A program made the position numbers and the translations under genes. 64,000 nucleotides of DNA from Xanthomonas melonis (GTDB taxonomy: Bacteria > Pseudomonadota > Gammaproteobacteria > Xanthomonadales > Xanthomonadaceae). Each line of letters starts with the position of its first letter. The first letter of the stretch is position 1. Location: contig NZ_JAJGQH010000005.1 in the NCBI RefSeq assembly GCF_020783655.1, positions 124,001 to 188,000 on the forward strand, read 5' to 3'. Below, piece after piece: positions 7,981-16,870 of this stretch. Below the pieces are notes generated by a model. The model made no database searches, was not told the origin of the DNA, and saw nothing but the letters and a program-made list of their open reading frames with translations.

Positions 7981-8290
7981 CTTTCATGCAAATACCCGCA
8001 TGCGCTGCAGATAGGCCCGACGCACACACTGGCAACGGACTGCCGCGGCGATCACGATCCACATCTTTTCCAGGTTTTATGCGGCAGGTGATCCGACGCC
8101 GCCAGCCAGTGTACGCATGGCACCGTTTGAGGCCTTGCGTGACGCTCATACGAGCGGAACCGAAGGCACTCCCGTCTATTGGAAAGCCCTTTTCGTTCAG
8201 TCAGATAGCGCCAGTGTAGGATCCGCTTGTGGAGCCCGCACCGCCCGCTGCGCCACATAATCCGCGGGCGCTCTCCTCGGGAAGACGCCC
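7981..8290. other. Intergenic region before rpfF
   Basis: These 310 bases hold no convincing gene. Base composition is visibly less GC-rich than the core genes downstream, as in rpfF itself. The rpfF promoter should lie here or in the decayed rpfB copy; I cannot place -35 and -10 boxes with confidence. A weak purine stretch (GGGAAG) lies about 6 nt before the rpfF ATG. Confidence 0.4.
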
Positions 8291-9157
8291 ATGAACACGA
8301 TCGAAAAACTTCAGCAGCACACCAGCCATTCCACGATTCGCACGCACACGAGCCATGCCGATACAGGCCATTGGCTTTTTATGCATGCCGACGCATCCAC
8401 TGGAGTCAGACCATGCTTTCGCCCCTCGTTAATGAGGGACATGCATGCACACCTCGACGCGCTTTCCGAGCAGTCAGGGGAAGCTCCCAGTGGCCTGCGC
8501 AGCCTCGTCCTCGCCTCTGACGCAAACGCTTTCAATCTTGGCGGAGATCTGGACCTGTTCGGCCAGATGATCCGCTCACGCGACAGACAGGGGTTGCTAC
8601 GCTATGCGCAAAGTTGCGTAAGCGGCGTCTTCCAGTTCCATCAGGGAATGGGGGGCGACTTCAGAACCATTGCGCTCCTGCAGGGGGATGCGCTCGGCGG
8701 CGGCCTAGAAATGGCGTTGTCGTGTCATACGATCGTGGCCGAAGAAGGCGTGGGCATGGGGTTGCCCGAGGTCCTGTTTGGGCTGTTTCCCGGCATGGGC
8801 GCGTATTCGTTTCTGTCCAGGCGAGTGACCCCGCAGATGGCGGAGCGAATCATCCTAGAGGGCCACGTCTACAGCAGCGAAGAAATGCACGCGATGGGAG
8901 TGGTGGATATTCTGGTACCGCGCGGCCAGGGCATCCAGGCCACGCATGAACTGATTACCAGGCAGCAGCGTGCGCCGCAGTCGTACTTGGCAATGAATCG
9001 CGCAAGGCAGCTGTGCAACCCCGTCACGCTGAAGGAATTGCTTGCCGTGACGGAGGTTTGGGTGGAAGCGGCGCTGCAGCTGGGAGAGAAATCTCTCAGG
9101 ACGATGGATCGTCTGGTGAAAGCGCAGACGCGACGAGCCGCAAAGGGAATTGCCTGA
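8291..9157 (+). CDS. rpfF: RpfF, DSF synthase
   Basis: This 288-residue crotonase-fold enzyme makes the diffusible signal factor (cis-2-unsaturated fatty acids) from acyl-ACP in the cytoplasm, by combined thioesterase and dehydratase activity. The oxyanion-hole region ASDANAFNLGGD and the two catalytic glutamates are present: E140 in ALGGGLEMALS and E160 in GMGLPEVLFGLFPGMGAYSF, matching Glu141 and Glu161 of the X. campestris enzyme. The C-terminal LGEKSLRTMDRLVKAQ is typical. The first 70 residues and many internal positions differ from the X. campestris and X. citri sequences I remember, and GC content is lower than in the neighbouring core genes. It is convergent with rpfC and shares a terminator region with it. 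The protein appears intact and active. Confidence 0.95.
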   Translation: MNTIEKLQQHTSHSTIRTHTSHADTGHWLFMHADASTGVRPCFRPSLMRDMHAHLDALSEQSGEAPSGLRSLVLASDANAFNLGGDLDLFGQMIRSRDRQGLLRYAQSCVSGVFQFHQGMGGDFRTIALLQGDALGGGLEMALSCHTIVAEEGVGMGLPEVLFGLFPGMGAYSFLSRRVTPQMAERIILEGHVYSSEEMHAMGVVDILVPRGQGIQATHELITRQQRAPQSYLAMNRARQLCNPVTLKELLAVTEVWVEAALQLGEKSLRTMDRLVKAQTRRAAKGIA

Positions 9158-9189
9158 TTAGCATGACAGCATGCAACAAGGGGAATCAG

Positions 9190-9214
9190 GCCCGGCGTTG
9201 CGCCGGGCTTTTTT
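9190..9214 (+). terminator. Terminator between convergent rpfF and rpfC
   Basis: GCCCGGCG, a TTG loop and CGCCGGGC form a hairpin followed by TTTTTT. It ends at the rpfC stop codon and serves rpfF transcripts. Confidence 0.85.
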
Positions 9215-11378
9215 ACGAGACATCTTCGCCGGAATTCTTCTCGAAACGCTCTTTCGCCCGTGACTCGAGTGCAGTTCGGCCCAACTCCAGATTGCGTTGC
9301 AACTGGTTGACGCGCGCCTGCCATTCGGACTTGATTTGCGCATCGGACATGCCCATCAGCTCTCCCCCCTGCTGAGCCAGGGTGACCAGACCAAGATTGC
9401 TGGCTACCCCCTTGGTGGCATGCGCATGCTCGCGCAGACGCTCCCAATCCGATGCCGCCGCATCGCCAGACATCGCCGCGATGCACGCATCAGCGTCGCT
9501 CAGACACTGGCGAATGAACTCCTTTTCGAAATTCTTGCCCATGCCGAGCGAGGCCAGCTCTTCGAGCACAGTGACGTCGAGAATGCCATCGGCGGCCGAA
9601 CTCACCCGTAGCGGAGGCACAGCCAGTGGGGTGAGTTTGCCCTGGGCGGCAATCTCCGCAAGCGTGTCCAGCAACTTGATGGCGATAACGGGCTTGGCCA
9701 GGAAGGCATATGCGCCGGCCTGCTCGCAGCTACGGATCGCTTCCGGCGTCACGTCAGCGCTGAGGACCACCACCGGCGTCCTGGGCTGGCTTCCCGCCTG
9801 CATCACACGCAGCTGCTTCAGCAGATCCAGCCCGCTCACTCCCGGCATGTGCAGGTCGACGATGGCGACATCGAAATCGGCGTCGGCAAGCGTATCCAGC
9901 ACCTGCTCGCCGCCATCGACGCAGGTCACCTTGTGGCCGGCCTTCTGCAGCAGTCGCTGCAGAACCATGCGATTGGCGGCATGGTCGTCGGCCACCAGGA
10001 TCTGCAACGTACGGACCCGCGCCCGATGGCGCAGGAACGGGTCGGTGAAGGCGATTACGTTGCCGTTGTCGCTCTCGCGCGGCTCACCGCCCTGCGGCAA
10101 GGCTGCACCGGAATCCAGCGCCTGCGCGAACGGCAACTCGAACCAGAAGCGACTACCGCCGCCTGGATTTTCCTCGAAGCCGATCTGGCCATCCATCGAT
10201 TCGACCAGGCCCTTGGCGATGGTCGTGCCCAGCCCGCTTCCCTCGAAGCGCCGCGCCAGCCCGTTGTCCGCCTGTTCGAAGGCCTCGAATAGGCGCGGAC
10301 GCATTTCGCTCGGCACGCCGATTCCGGTGTCGACGATGTCGAAGCGCAGACGGACCATCCCCTCGCCCGGACGTGCCACGGCGGCGACCGTCACATCGAC
10401 CTGTCCCTGGTCGGTGAACTTGATCGCATTGCCTGCCAGATTCAGCAGGATCTGGCGCAAATGCCCGGCATCGCCGATCAATGCATCGGGAACGTCCGCG
10501 GCAATGGCGACCGCATACGCCAACCCCTTATTGCGCGCCTGCGGCTGAAGGATCAGACCGATGTTGCCCAGCAGGTCGCGTAGAGCGAAGTCGCGCCGTT
10601 CAACGCGCACCTTGCCGGCTTCGATCGCCGAGATATCCAGCACCTCTTCCACCAGCGACAGCAGGCTGCGTGCCGATGCCTGGATGGTGTTCAGACATTC
10701 GCGCTGTTCCGCATCCAGCCGCGTGGTGGCCAGCACTTCGGTCATTCCGGACAGGCCATTGAGCGGGGTGCGGAACTCGTGGCTCATGTTGGCCAGGAAA
10801 CGGCTCTTGGCCTCGCTGGCGCGGCGCGCCTCCGCCATCGCCCGCGTGAGCTTGCTCAGCAGGCCGGACAGGTACAACGGAATGGCCGCCAGACCGAGCC
10901 ATAGCCCGACACCGAGCCCGAAATTGCGCTTCCAGTAGTCGTTGGTGAACAACGTGATGCCAAAGCTCGTCATCGCCATCGCCACGGCCAGATACAGATA
11001 GCGGCTGCCGAAGCGCAAGCCGTTGCCTACGGTCACCCACATCACCACGACGTAGATGCAGGCCATCGGCTCTCCGATCGCGCTCATGGCCATGGACATC
11101 AGGCCGTAGTCGGCCAGCATCCCGAGGATGCGACGCGGGTGCGAGCGCTGCGGCCTCAGCACGATCCAGGCAAAGATCACCAGTGCCAGCGCCTGGCTGA
11201 GCAGGGTCAGTCCGATGACATAGAACACCTGCGTGGCCGGTAGTGCCCAGCGACCGGCGAACAGTGCTTCGTACACCAGAATCAAGGCCACCATCGCAAT
11301 GCGGATCAGCGCCTGACCATGCTCGCTATCCTGACGGAGTGCGAGCCTGCTGCGCACGTCTCGGAGCATGCCGGACAT
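9213..11378 (-). CDS. rpfC: RpfC, hybrid sensor histidine kinase for DSF
   Basis: This 721-residue inner-membrane hybrid kinase senses DSF. About five membrane helices fill residues 25-175. The H-box FLANMSHEFRTPLNG has the phospho-acceptor H200. N and G boxes of the ATPase domain lie near residues 315-390 (NLAGNAIKF, DTGIGV, GSGLGT). A receiver domain carries D508 in IVDLHMPG, and an HPt domain carries H653 in AHATKGVASNLG. The receiver also binds RpfF at low DSF in X. campestris. The kinase core looks nearly identical to the X. campestris protein I remember, whereas the membrane input region and the HPt surroundings are divergent. The start MSGMLRD (11378) lies 2 nt after the rpfG stop, so translation is probably coupled. 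Confidence 0.94.
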   Translation of the reverse strand: MSGMLRDVRSRLALRQDSEHGQALIRIAMVALILVYEALFAGRWALPATQVFYVIGLTLLSQALALVIFAWIVLRPQRSHPRRILGMLADYGLMSMAMSAIGEPMACIYVVVMWVTVGNGLRFGSRYLYLAVAMAMTSFGITLFTNDYWKRNFGLGVGLWLGLAAIPLYLSGLLSKLTRAMAEARRASEAKSRFLANMSHEFRTPLNGLSGMTEVLATTRLDAEQRECLNTIQASARSLLSLVEEVLDISAIEAGKVRVERRDFALRDLLGNIGLILQPQARNKGLAYAVAIAADVPDALIGDAGHLRQILLNLAGNAIKFTDQGQVDVTVAAVARPGEGMVRLRFDIVDTGIGVPSEMRPRLFEAFEQADNGLARRFEGSGLGTTIAKGLVESMDGQIGFEENPGGGSRFWFELPFAQALDSGAALPQGGEPRESDNGNVIAFTDPFLRHRARVRTLQILVADDHAANRMVLQRLLQKAGHKVTCVDGGEQVLDTLADADFDVAIVDLHMPGVSGLDLLKQLRVMQAGSQPRTPVVVLSADVTPEAIRSCEQAGAYAFLAKPVIAIKLLDTLAEIAAQGKLTPLAVPPLRVSSAADGILDVTVLEELASLGMGKNFEKEFIRQCLSDADACIAAMSGDAAASDWERLREHAHATKGVASNLGLVTLAQQGGELMGMSDAQIKSEWQARVNQLQRNLELGRTALESRAKERFEKNSGEDVS

Positions 11379-11380
11379 GC

Positions 11381-12517
11381 TCACACCCCGGGTCGCGCCG
11401 ATGCGGTGGAGAATTCCCCGCAGATCTGATCGAGCTGGGCGCGGCCGCGCAACAAGGCATCCACGCACCGCGGGTCGAACAGACGGCCACGCTGGGCATA
11501 CAGATAGGCCAGTGCTGCATCCATGGTCCATGCTTCCTTGTAGGGGCGCGGCGACAGCAGGGCGTCGAACACGTCCGCCACCGCCACGATGCGTGCTTCC
11601 AGCGGGATCGCCTCGCCAACCAGGCCGTCCGGATAACCGGTGCCATCGTAACGCTCGTGATGGCGCAGTGCGATCAGCGCGCCGACCTGGATGAACCGGT
11701 TCTGGCTACCGCTGAGCAATTCGTAGCCGATGCGCGGATGGCGTTTCATCACGCTCATCTCGTCGTCGGTGAGCTTGCCCGGCTTGAGCAGCACCGCGTC
11801 GGGAATGGCGATCTTGCCCATGTCGTGCAGCGGCGCGGCCATCTCGATGATGCGCACTTCTTCTTCGGACAACCCCAGCTGCTCGGCGATCAGTCCGGCC
11901 ACGTGCGACATGCGCTCCAGGAACGCACTGGTGCCCGAATCGCGGTATTCGATGGCGCGCGCCAGCCGCGACAGGGTCTCGCGCTCGCGCTCCTCGACCT
12001 CGTTCATGCTGGCCAGCAGGCGCTGCTCCAGCGACAGCGCCCGTTGCTTGACGCTCTCGCTCTGCTGGCGCAGCTGCAGCAAGTTGGCGCAGCGCGCGCG
12101 CAGTTCGCGCGGGCGGATCGGCTTGACCAGGAAGTCGATCACCCCCGCTTCCAGCGCCGCCTGCCGGATCGGCTCGTCGCCGACGATGGTGATCAGGATA
12201 ATCGGAATGTCGCGATGGCTGGGCAGCCGGCGCAGGCGCCGCGCGAACTCCAGCCCGTCCATGCCGGGCATGCGGTAGTCGAGCAACAGCAGGTCCACGC
12301 GCCCGGCCTCGCACCAGGCCAGCGCGTCCAGCGGATCGCCGAAATCGAACACCTTCAATTCCGGAGCGATATCCTCGATGACATGGCGCAGCATCGTCCG
12401 CGCAGACATCTGGTCATCGACAATGACGATGTTCAATCCCAGATCCGCCTTTTCCGCCCAGCTTCCCCATGTATCCGCCGACACCATGCCGCCCGGACTC
12501 CCTGAAACATCCTGCAT
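11381..12517 (-). CDS. rpfG: RpfG, response regulator with HD-GYP phosphodiesterase
   Basis: This 378-residue cytoplasmic protein is the output partner of RpfC. It has an N-terminal receiver domain with D80 in DLLLLDYRMPGMDG and a C-terminal HD-GYP domain with HDMGKIAIPD and HHERYDGTGYPDG. The phosphorylated protein degrades cyclic di-GMP and so turns on virulence-factor synthesis and biofilm dispersal in Xanthomonas. The start MQDVSGSPGG at 12517 is preceded by GAGGAG about 7 nt upstream and gives the length known for the X. campestris protein. Sequence matches that protein closely as I remember it. rpfC follows with a 2-nt gap; rpfH, which lies between them in X. campestris, is absent. Confidence 0.96.
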   Translation of the reverse strand: MQDVSGSPGGMVSADTWGSWAEKADLGLNIVIVDDQMSARTMLRHVIEDIAPELKVFDFGDPLDALAWCEAGRVDLLLLDYRMPGMDGLEFARRLRRLPSHRDIPIILITIVGDEPIRQAALEAGVIDFLVKPIRPRELRARCANLLQLRQQSESVKQRALSLEQRLLASMNEVEERERETLSRLARAIEYRDSGTSAFLERMSHVAGLIAEQLGLSEEEVRIIEMAAPLHDMGKIAIPDAVLLKPGKLTDDEMSVMKRHPRIGYELLSGSQNRFIQVGALIALRHHERYDGTGYPDGLVGEAIPLEARIVAVADVFDALLSPRPYKEAWTMDAALAYLYAQRGRLFDPRCVDALLRGRAQLDQICGEFSTASARPGV

Positions 12518-12658
12518 AGCCGTTGCTCCTCTATCACGAGAACGGAAAAGCGATGATGCCGACCCCTGTGTCGACTCCCGGGCACCGCACGCGGTGCCTG
12601 GCTCCGCCCTAGCATATGCAGTATCCGTGCCGTCGGCACGCCTGTCGCACAAAAAAAG

Positions 12659-14176
12659 TCAGGCTTCCGGACGCATGTAAGGGAAAAGCAGGACATCGCG
12701 GATCGAGGTGCTGCCGGTCAGCAGCATCACCAGACGATCGATCCCGATGCCCAGGCCGCCGGTCGGCGCCATGCCGTACTCCAACGCACGGATATAGTCG
12801 GCGTCGTAATGCATCGCCTCATCGTCGCCGCCGTCCTTGGCCTGCACCTGGGCCTGGAAGCGCGCAGCCTGGTCTTCGGGGTCGTTGAGCTCGGAGAAGC
12901 CGTTGGCCAGCTCCTTGCCGTTGATGAAGAGCTCGAAGCGATCGGTGTAGCCCGGTTCGGTGTCGCTGGAACGTGCCAGCGGCGACACCTCGACCGGGTG
13001 GTCGGTGATGAAGGTCGGCTGCACCAGGGTGTGCTCGACGGTGGCTTCGAAGATCTCCAGCAGCAGCTTGCCCCAGCCGTAGGACGGCTTGACCCGGATC
13101 TTCAGGCGCTCGCAATGCCGCAGCAGCGCCTCACGGTCGGTGCAGTCGGCCACACTGATCTCGGGGTTGTGGTGGCGCACCGCCTCGTCCATGCGCCAGC
13201 GCCGGAAAGCCGGCGCCAGATCGATGTCGGCGCCATCCCAGCTCACCTGGGTGGTCCCCAGGACGGTCTGCGCGGTGTCGCGGATCACCTGTTCGGTCAG
13301 GTCCATGATCTCGTGGTACGTGGCGTAGGCCTCGTAGAGCTCGAGCATGGTGAATTCGGGGTTGTGCCGGGTCGACACCCCCTCGTTGCGGAAATTGCGA
13401 TTGATTTCGTACACGCGCTCGAGCCCGCCAACCACCAGGCGCTTGAGATACAGCTCCGGGGCCACGCGCAGGTACAGGTCCAGGTCCAGCGCGTTGTGGT
13501 GGGTAGTGAACGGCTTGGCCGTGGCGCCGCCGGGGATGTAATGCATCATCGGCGTCTCCACTTCCAGGAAACGGCGCCCATCCAGCCACGCGCGCAGCGC
13601 GCGGATGATCTTGGAGCGCTTGATGAAGACCTCGCGCGCCTCCGGCGTCACGATCAGGTCGACATAGCGCTGGCGGTAGCGCTGCTCCACATCCGACAGC
13701 CCGTGCCACTTGTCCGGCAGCGGGCGCAGCGATTTGGTCAGCAGCCGCAACGCACTGGCCTTGACCGACAGCTCGCCGGTCTTGGTGCGGGTCAGCCCGC
13801 CCTCCACCGCCACGATGTCGCCCACGTCCCAGCCCTTGAAGGCGGTGTAGGCATCGCCCAGCACGTTGCCCTGCAGGAACAGCTGCACGCGCCCGGACTC
13901 GTCCTGGATCTGCGCGAAGCTGGCCTTGCCCATCACCCGCTTGGCCATCAGGCGGCCGGCCATGCGCACGGTGCGTCCGGCCGCTTCCAGCGCGTCGGCC
14001 GTCCAGGTGTCGGCATCGGCGAACTCGGCCTGCAGATCGCCGGCGAAGTGCTCACGGACGAAGTCGTTGGGGTATGCGATGCCCTGGCCGCGCAAGGCGC
14101 CCAGTTTCGCGCGACGCTCGGCGATGAGGCTGTTCTCGTCGGCGGGGATCTGCGGCGCGGGGGTCTGCTCGGTCAT
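12659..14176 (-). CDS. lysS: Lysyl-tRNA synthetase, class II
   Basis: This 505-residue class II synthetase charges tRNA-Lys. The N-terminal OB-fold anticodon-binding domain spans about residues 60-175. Class II motif 1 lies near [15 protein letters not shown], motif 2 near [20 protein letters not shown], and motif 3 near [12 protein letters not shown] at the C-terminus. The start MTEQTPAPQ at 14176 gives the usual length. The gene lies between prfB and rpfG on the same strand, the arrangement known from the Xanthomonas rpf cluster. It is followed by 141 nt before rpfG. Confidence 0.96.
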   Translation of the reverse strand: MTEQTPAPQIPADENSLIAERRAKLGALRGQGIAYPNDFVREHFAGDLQAEFADADTWTADALEAAGRTVRMAGRLMAKRVMGKASFAQIQDESGRVQLFLQGNVLGDAYTAFKGWDVGDIVAVEGGLTRTKTGELSVKASALRLLTKSLRPLPDKWHGLSDVEQRYRQRYVDLIVTPEAREVFIKRSKIIRALRAWLDGRRFLEVETPMMHYIPGGATAKPFTTHHNALDLDLYLRVAPELYLKRLVVGGLERVYEINRNFRNEGVSTRHNPEFTMLELYEAYATYHEIMDLTEQVIRDTAQTVLGTTQVSWDGADIDLAPAFRRWRMDEAVRHHNPEISVADCTDREALLRHCERLKIRVKPSYGWGKLLLEIFEATVEHTLVQPTFITDHPVEVSPLARSSDTEPGYTDRFELFINGKELANGFSELNDPEDQAARFQAQVQAKDGGDDEAMHYDADYIRALEYGMAPTGGLGIGIDRLVMLLTGSTSIRDVLLFPYMRPEA

Positions 14177-14348
14177 GGCGGGAATCGGTCTACTGGTGGG
14201 GCGGGCACTGGCCCGGTGGGGATGACGGCCGGCGATGCCGGCCGGATTGCGACACTGCAGCGGCGGTGTCGCAGATGCTGCGATGGACACTCGCCAGTGG
14301 CGGCCAGGCCGTCACCGATGCGAGCAGGTCGCCGCATCGGCGCTGCGG

Positions 14349-15474
14349 TCAGGCATCCAGGCGTTTGGAGCCTGCCGCCAGGCCGGCCTTCAGGCTGGCC
14401 TCGACGAAGTCGTCCAGGTCGCCGTCGAGTACCTTCTGCGTATCGCTGCGTTCGACGCCGGTGCGCAGATCCTTGATGCGGCTCTGGTCGAGCACGTAGT
14501 TGCGGATCTGGCTGCCCCAGCCGATGTCGGACTTGGTGGCCTCCAGCGCGTCCTTCTCGGCGTTGCGCTTCTGCACTTCCAGTTCGTACAGCTTGGCGGC
14601 CAACATCTTCATCGCGTTATCGCGGTTCTGGTGCTGGCTGCGGCCGGTCTGGCAGGCGACCACGACGCCGGACGGAATATGCGTGATGCGCACCGCCGAT
14701 TCGGTCTTGTTGACGTGCTGGCCACCGGCGCCAGAGGAGCGATACACGTCGGTGCGCAGGTCGGCCGGGTTGATGTCGATCTCGATGTTGTCGTCCACTT
14801 CCGGCGACACGAACACCGAAGTGAAGCTGGTATGCCGGCGGTTGTCCGAGTCGAACGGCGACTTGCGCACCAGCCGGTGCACGCCGATCTCGGTCTTGAG
14901 CCAACCGTAGGCGTACTCGCCTTCGATGCGCACGGTGGCCGACTTGATGCCCGCCACTTCGCCGCCGGACACTTCCATCAGCTCGGTCTTCCAGCCGCGC
15001 GACTCGGCCCAGCGCAGGTACATGCGCAGCAGAATTTCGGCCCAGTCCTGTGCCTCGGTGCCGCCGGCGCCGGCCTGGATGTCGACGAACGCGTTGGCGC
15101 CGTCCATCTGCCCGGAGAACATGCGCTGGAATTCCAGCTTCTCCACGTGCGCCTGGTACTTGTCCAGATCGGCAATCACCGCCACCGCCGTGTCTTCGTC
15201 CTGCTCGCTGTCGGCCAGCTCCAGCAGATCGCCGGCATCGGCCAGCCCGGCCAGCACATCGGCAATACCCACGACGGTCTTCTCCAGCATGGAGCGCTCA
15301 CGCCCCAGGGCCTGGGCACGCTCGGCGTCGTTCCACACATCCGGGCTTTCCAGTTCCCGGCTGACTTCCTCTAGACGCTCTTTCTTGGCGTCGTAGTCAA
15401 AGATACCCCCTGAGCGAGAGCACGCGATCGTTGAGATCGGTGATGCGCTGGCGGATCGGATTGGTTTCGATCAT
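14349..15474 (-). CDS. prfB: Peptide chain release factor 2 (programmed +1 frameshift)
   Basis: RF2 recognises UAA and UGA and triggers peptide release. The 374-residue product needs a +1 frameshift: 25 sense codons ([10 protein letters not shown]..) end at an in-frame UGA, and the main frame continues [11 protein letters not shown]. The shift cassette AGG GGG TAT CTT TGA C is the same as the one in E. coli. The GGQ peptidyl-transferase motif is seen in [15 protein letters not shown], and an SPF-type recognition motif occurs in [15 protein letters not shown]. The ATG at 15474 starts the zero frame. The gene is first of the prfB-lysS pair leading into rpfG. Simple gene finders call only the downstream part. 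Confidence 0.95.
15397..15411 (-). other. Programmed +1 frameshift site in prfB
   Basis: On the minus strand AGGGGG (15411-15406, acting as an internal Shine-Dalgarno) is followed by TAT CTT TGA C, with the UGA at 15399-15397. When RF2 is scarce the ribosome slips from CTT to TTT and reads GAC. This autoregulates RF2 level. Confidence 0.95.
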
Positions 15475-15764
15475 GACGAATTTCCGGCAAACAAGCGCGC
15501 TAGTTTAGCAAGCGGGCCGCATCCGCGTAACGCGGCAGTGGATGGCGTCCGACCACGGCCCGGCACCACCCCATGAACCGTCCAGCAGCGTGCGAACCCC
15601 ATCCAGCGCGTAACGCCGCGCACCGGCTGCCTCGCTGGGAAGGACCAGACCCGTCGTTCGGTGTCCCCGGGACCAACGACATCACACGCCGCCGGCGCCT
15701 CGATCCTGCACGCCCCTGGGCATGCCCGTGTAGAACACTGCACCGCCGCTGGCGGGCGCATGCT

Positions 15765-16679
15765 TCAGGCAGTCACCGCGTCCGGCCTGGATGTGCCGAC
15801 CACCTGGCCGGCCCGCGCGCGCAAGCCGGCCAGATGGCTGCGGCTGCACGGCAACACCGTCGCATCGCGCAGGTGCACGCGCGCGTCGCCGGAATCGGCC
15901 GGTTCGATCGCCTGGACCTGGCCCAGATTGACCAGATAGCTGCGGTGGATCCGTACGAAGATAGCCGCGTCCAGTCGGGCCTCGATCGCTGCCATGGTGC
16001 TGCGCAGGGGATAGTCGTGACCGCGCACGTGCAGGTTGACGTAGTTGCCGGAGGCCTGGATCCATTCGATATCGGCCGTCGCCACCAGGAAATCGCGGCC
16101 GAGCTTGCGCACCAGGAAGCGTTCCGGGCGATCCAGCGGCTCCACCGGCGGCCCCTCGTCCGGCGCGGCGAGCAGATGCGCCTCGCCCTGCCGCCGCCGT
16201 GCATACCAGCCCAGTGCGTGCTGCACCGCCACCAATAGCGCAAAGGTACGCAGATCCTTGGATAGCTCATACACCCACTGCAACCAGCCGCCGAAATCGT
16301 AGTGCGCGCCGGCCAGTGCGTAGATCAGTTTGCGCACCAGCACCATGCCGGCGACATGCGCCAGCCACCACCCCAGGGCAGCGGCCAGGTACAGCGGCAC
16401 ACGTCGCAGCCAGGCATCGGTATGCAACGGCCAGCGTGCGCATAGCCACAACACCGCCGGCAGCAGCAACAGCGCGGCGGTGGCGCTGCTCAGTTCCCAA
16501 CTCAGCAACTGCCACAGCACGATCGGTTGGCCGTCGCGGCGCGCAGCCAGACAGGCGGTCCAGACGTTGCCCAGCGCACTCAGGTAAAACACCAGCGACC
16601 AGATCGCCACGGCCCAGCGCGTGGCTGCACGGCCGGCCCGGTCCCGGGCGATTGGCGGGCGCGACCCGGTCGATTCCAT
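15765..16679 (-). CDS. rpfD: RpfD, membrane-bound LytTR-family regulator
   Basis: This protein of about 304 residues has an N-terminal membrane region of about four helices (VAIWSLVFYLSAL, ATAALLLLPAVLWL, LYLAAALGWWLAHV, and one near FALLVAVQHALGWY). A C-terminal LytTR DNA-binding domain follows, seen in RDFLVATADIEWIQASGNYVN and FVRIHRSYLVNL. The name rests on its position next to prfB in the rpf cluster and on the domain make-up. The start is uncertain: ATG at 16679 (MESTGSRPP) or 16712 (MIGTCQLR); neither has a clear ribosome-binding site. It is separated from prfB by 290 nt in which I see no gene. The signal it senses is unknown. Confidence 0.85.
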   Translation of the reverse strand: MESTGSRPPIARDRAGRAATRWAVAIWSLVFYLSALGNVWTACLAARRDGQPIVLWQLLSWELSSATAALLLLPAVLWLCARWPLHTDAWLRRVPLYLAAALGWWLAHVAGMVLVRKLIYALAGAHYDFGGWLQWVYELSKDLRTFALLVAVQHALGWYARRRQGEAHLLAAPDEGPPVEPLDRPERFLVRKLGRDFLVATADIEWIQASGNYVNLHVRGHDYPLRSTMAAIEARLDAAIFVRIHRSYLVNLGQVQAIEPADSGDARVHLRDATVLPCSRSHLAGLRARAGQVVGTSRPDAVTA

Positions 16680-16870
16680 TGCACACGTCCGCAGTTGGCA
16701 GGTGCCGATCATAGAGGCCCGCGCGGCAAGGCGAAACCGCGGCCCCGGCCGTCCCCATTCGTCCCTGGATGGGCGCAACTGGTCACTGCGGGCGGTGTTT
16801 CCACCCCTGGCCCCACCTGCGGCAAGGGCTGGTGGGCAGGATGCGTCCACCCCTCCAGCAACCGCCGACC

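Noticed and set aside
7640..8149. Minus-strand open frame of 169 codons upstream of rpfF
   Set aside because: It runs across the decayed rpfB copy and the terminator, has no known motif, and reads as a shadow.
11378..12517. rpfH between rpfG and rpfC
   Set aside because: The two genes are 2 nt apart, so there is no room; rpfH is absent in this genome.
12809..14476. Long plus-strand open frame opposite lysS
   Set aside because: lysS motifs on the minus strand are complete; the opposite frame is a high-GC shadow.
14349..15474. prfB as a pseudogene split by a stop codon
   Set aside because: The in-frame UGA lies in the standard frameshift cassette, so it is regulatory and not a lesion.
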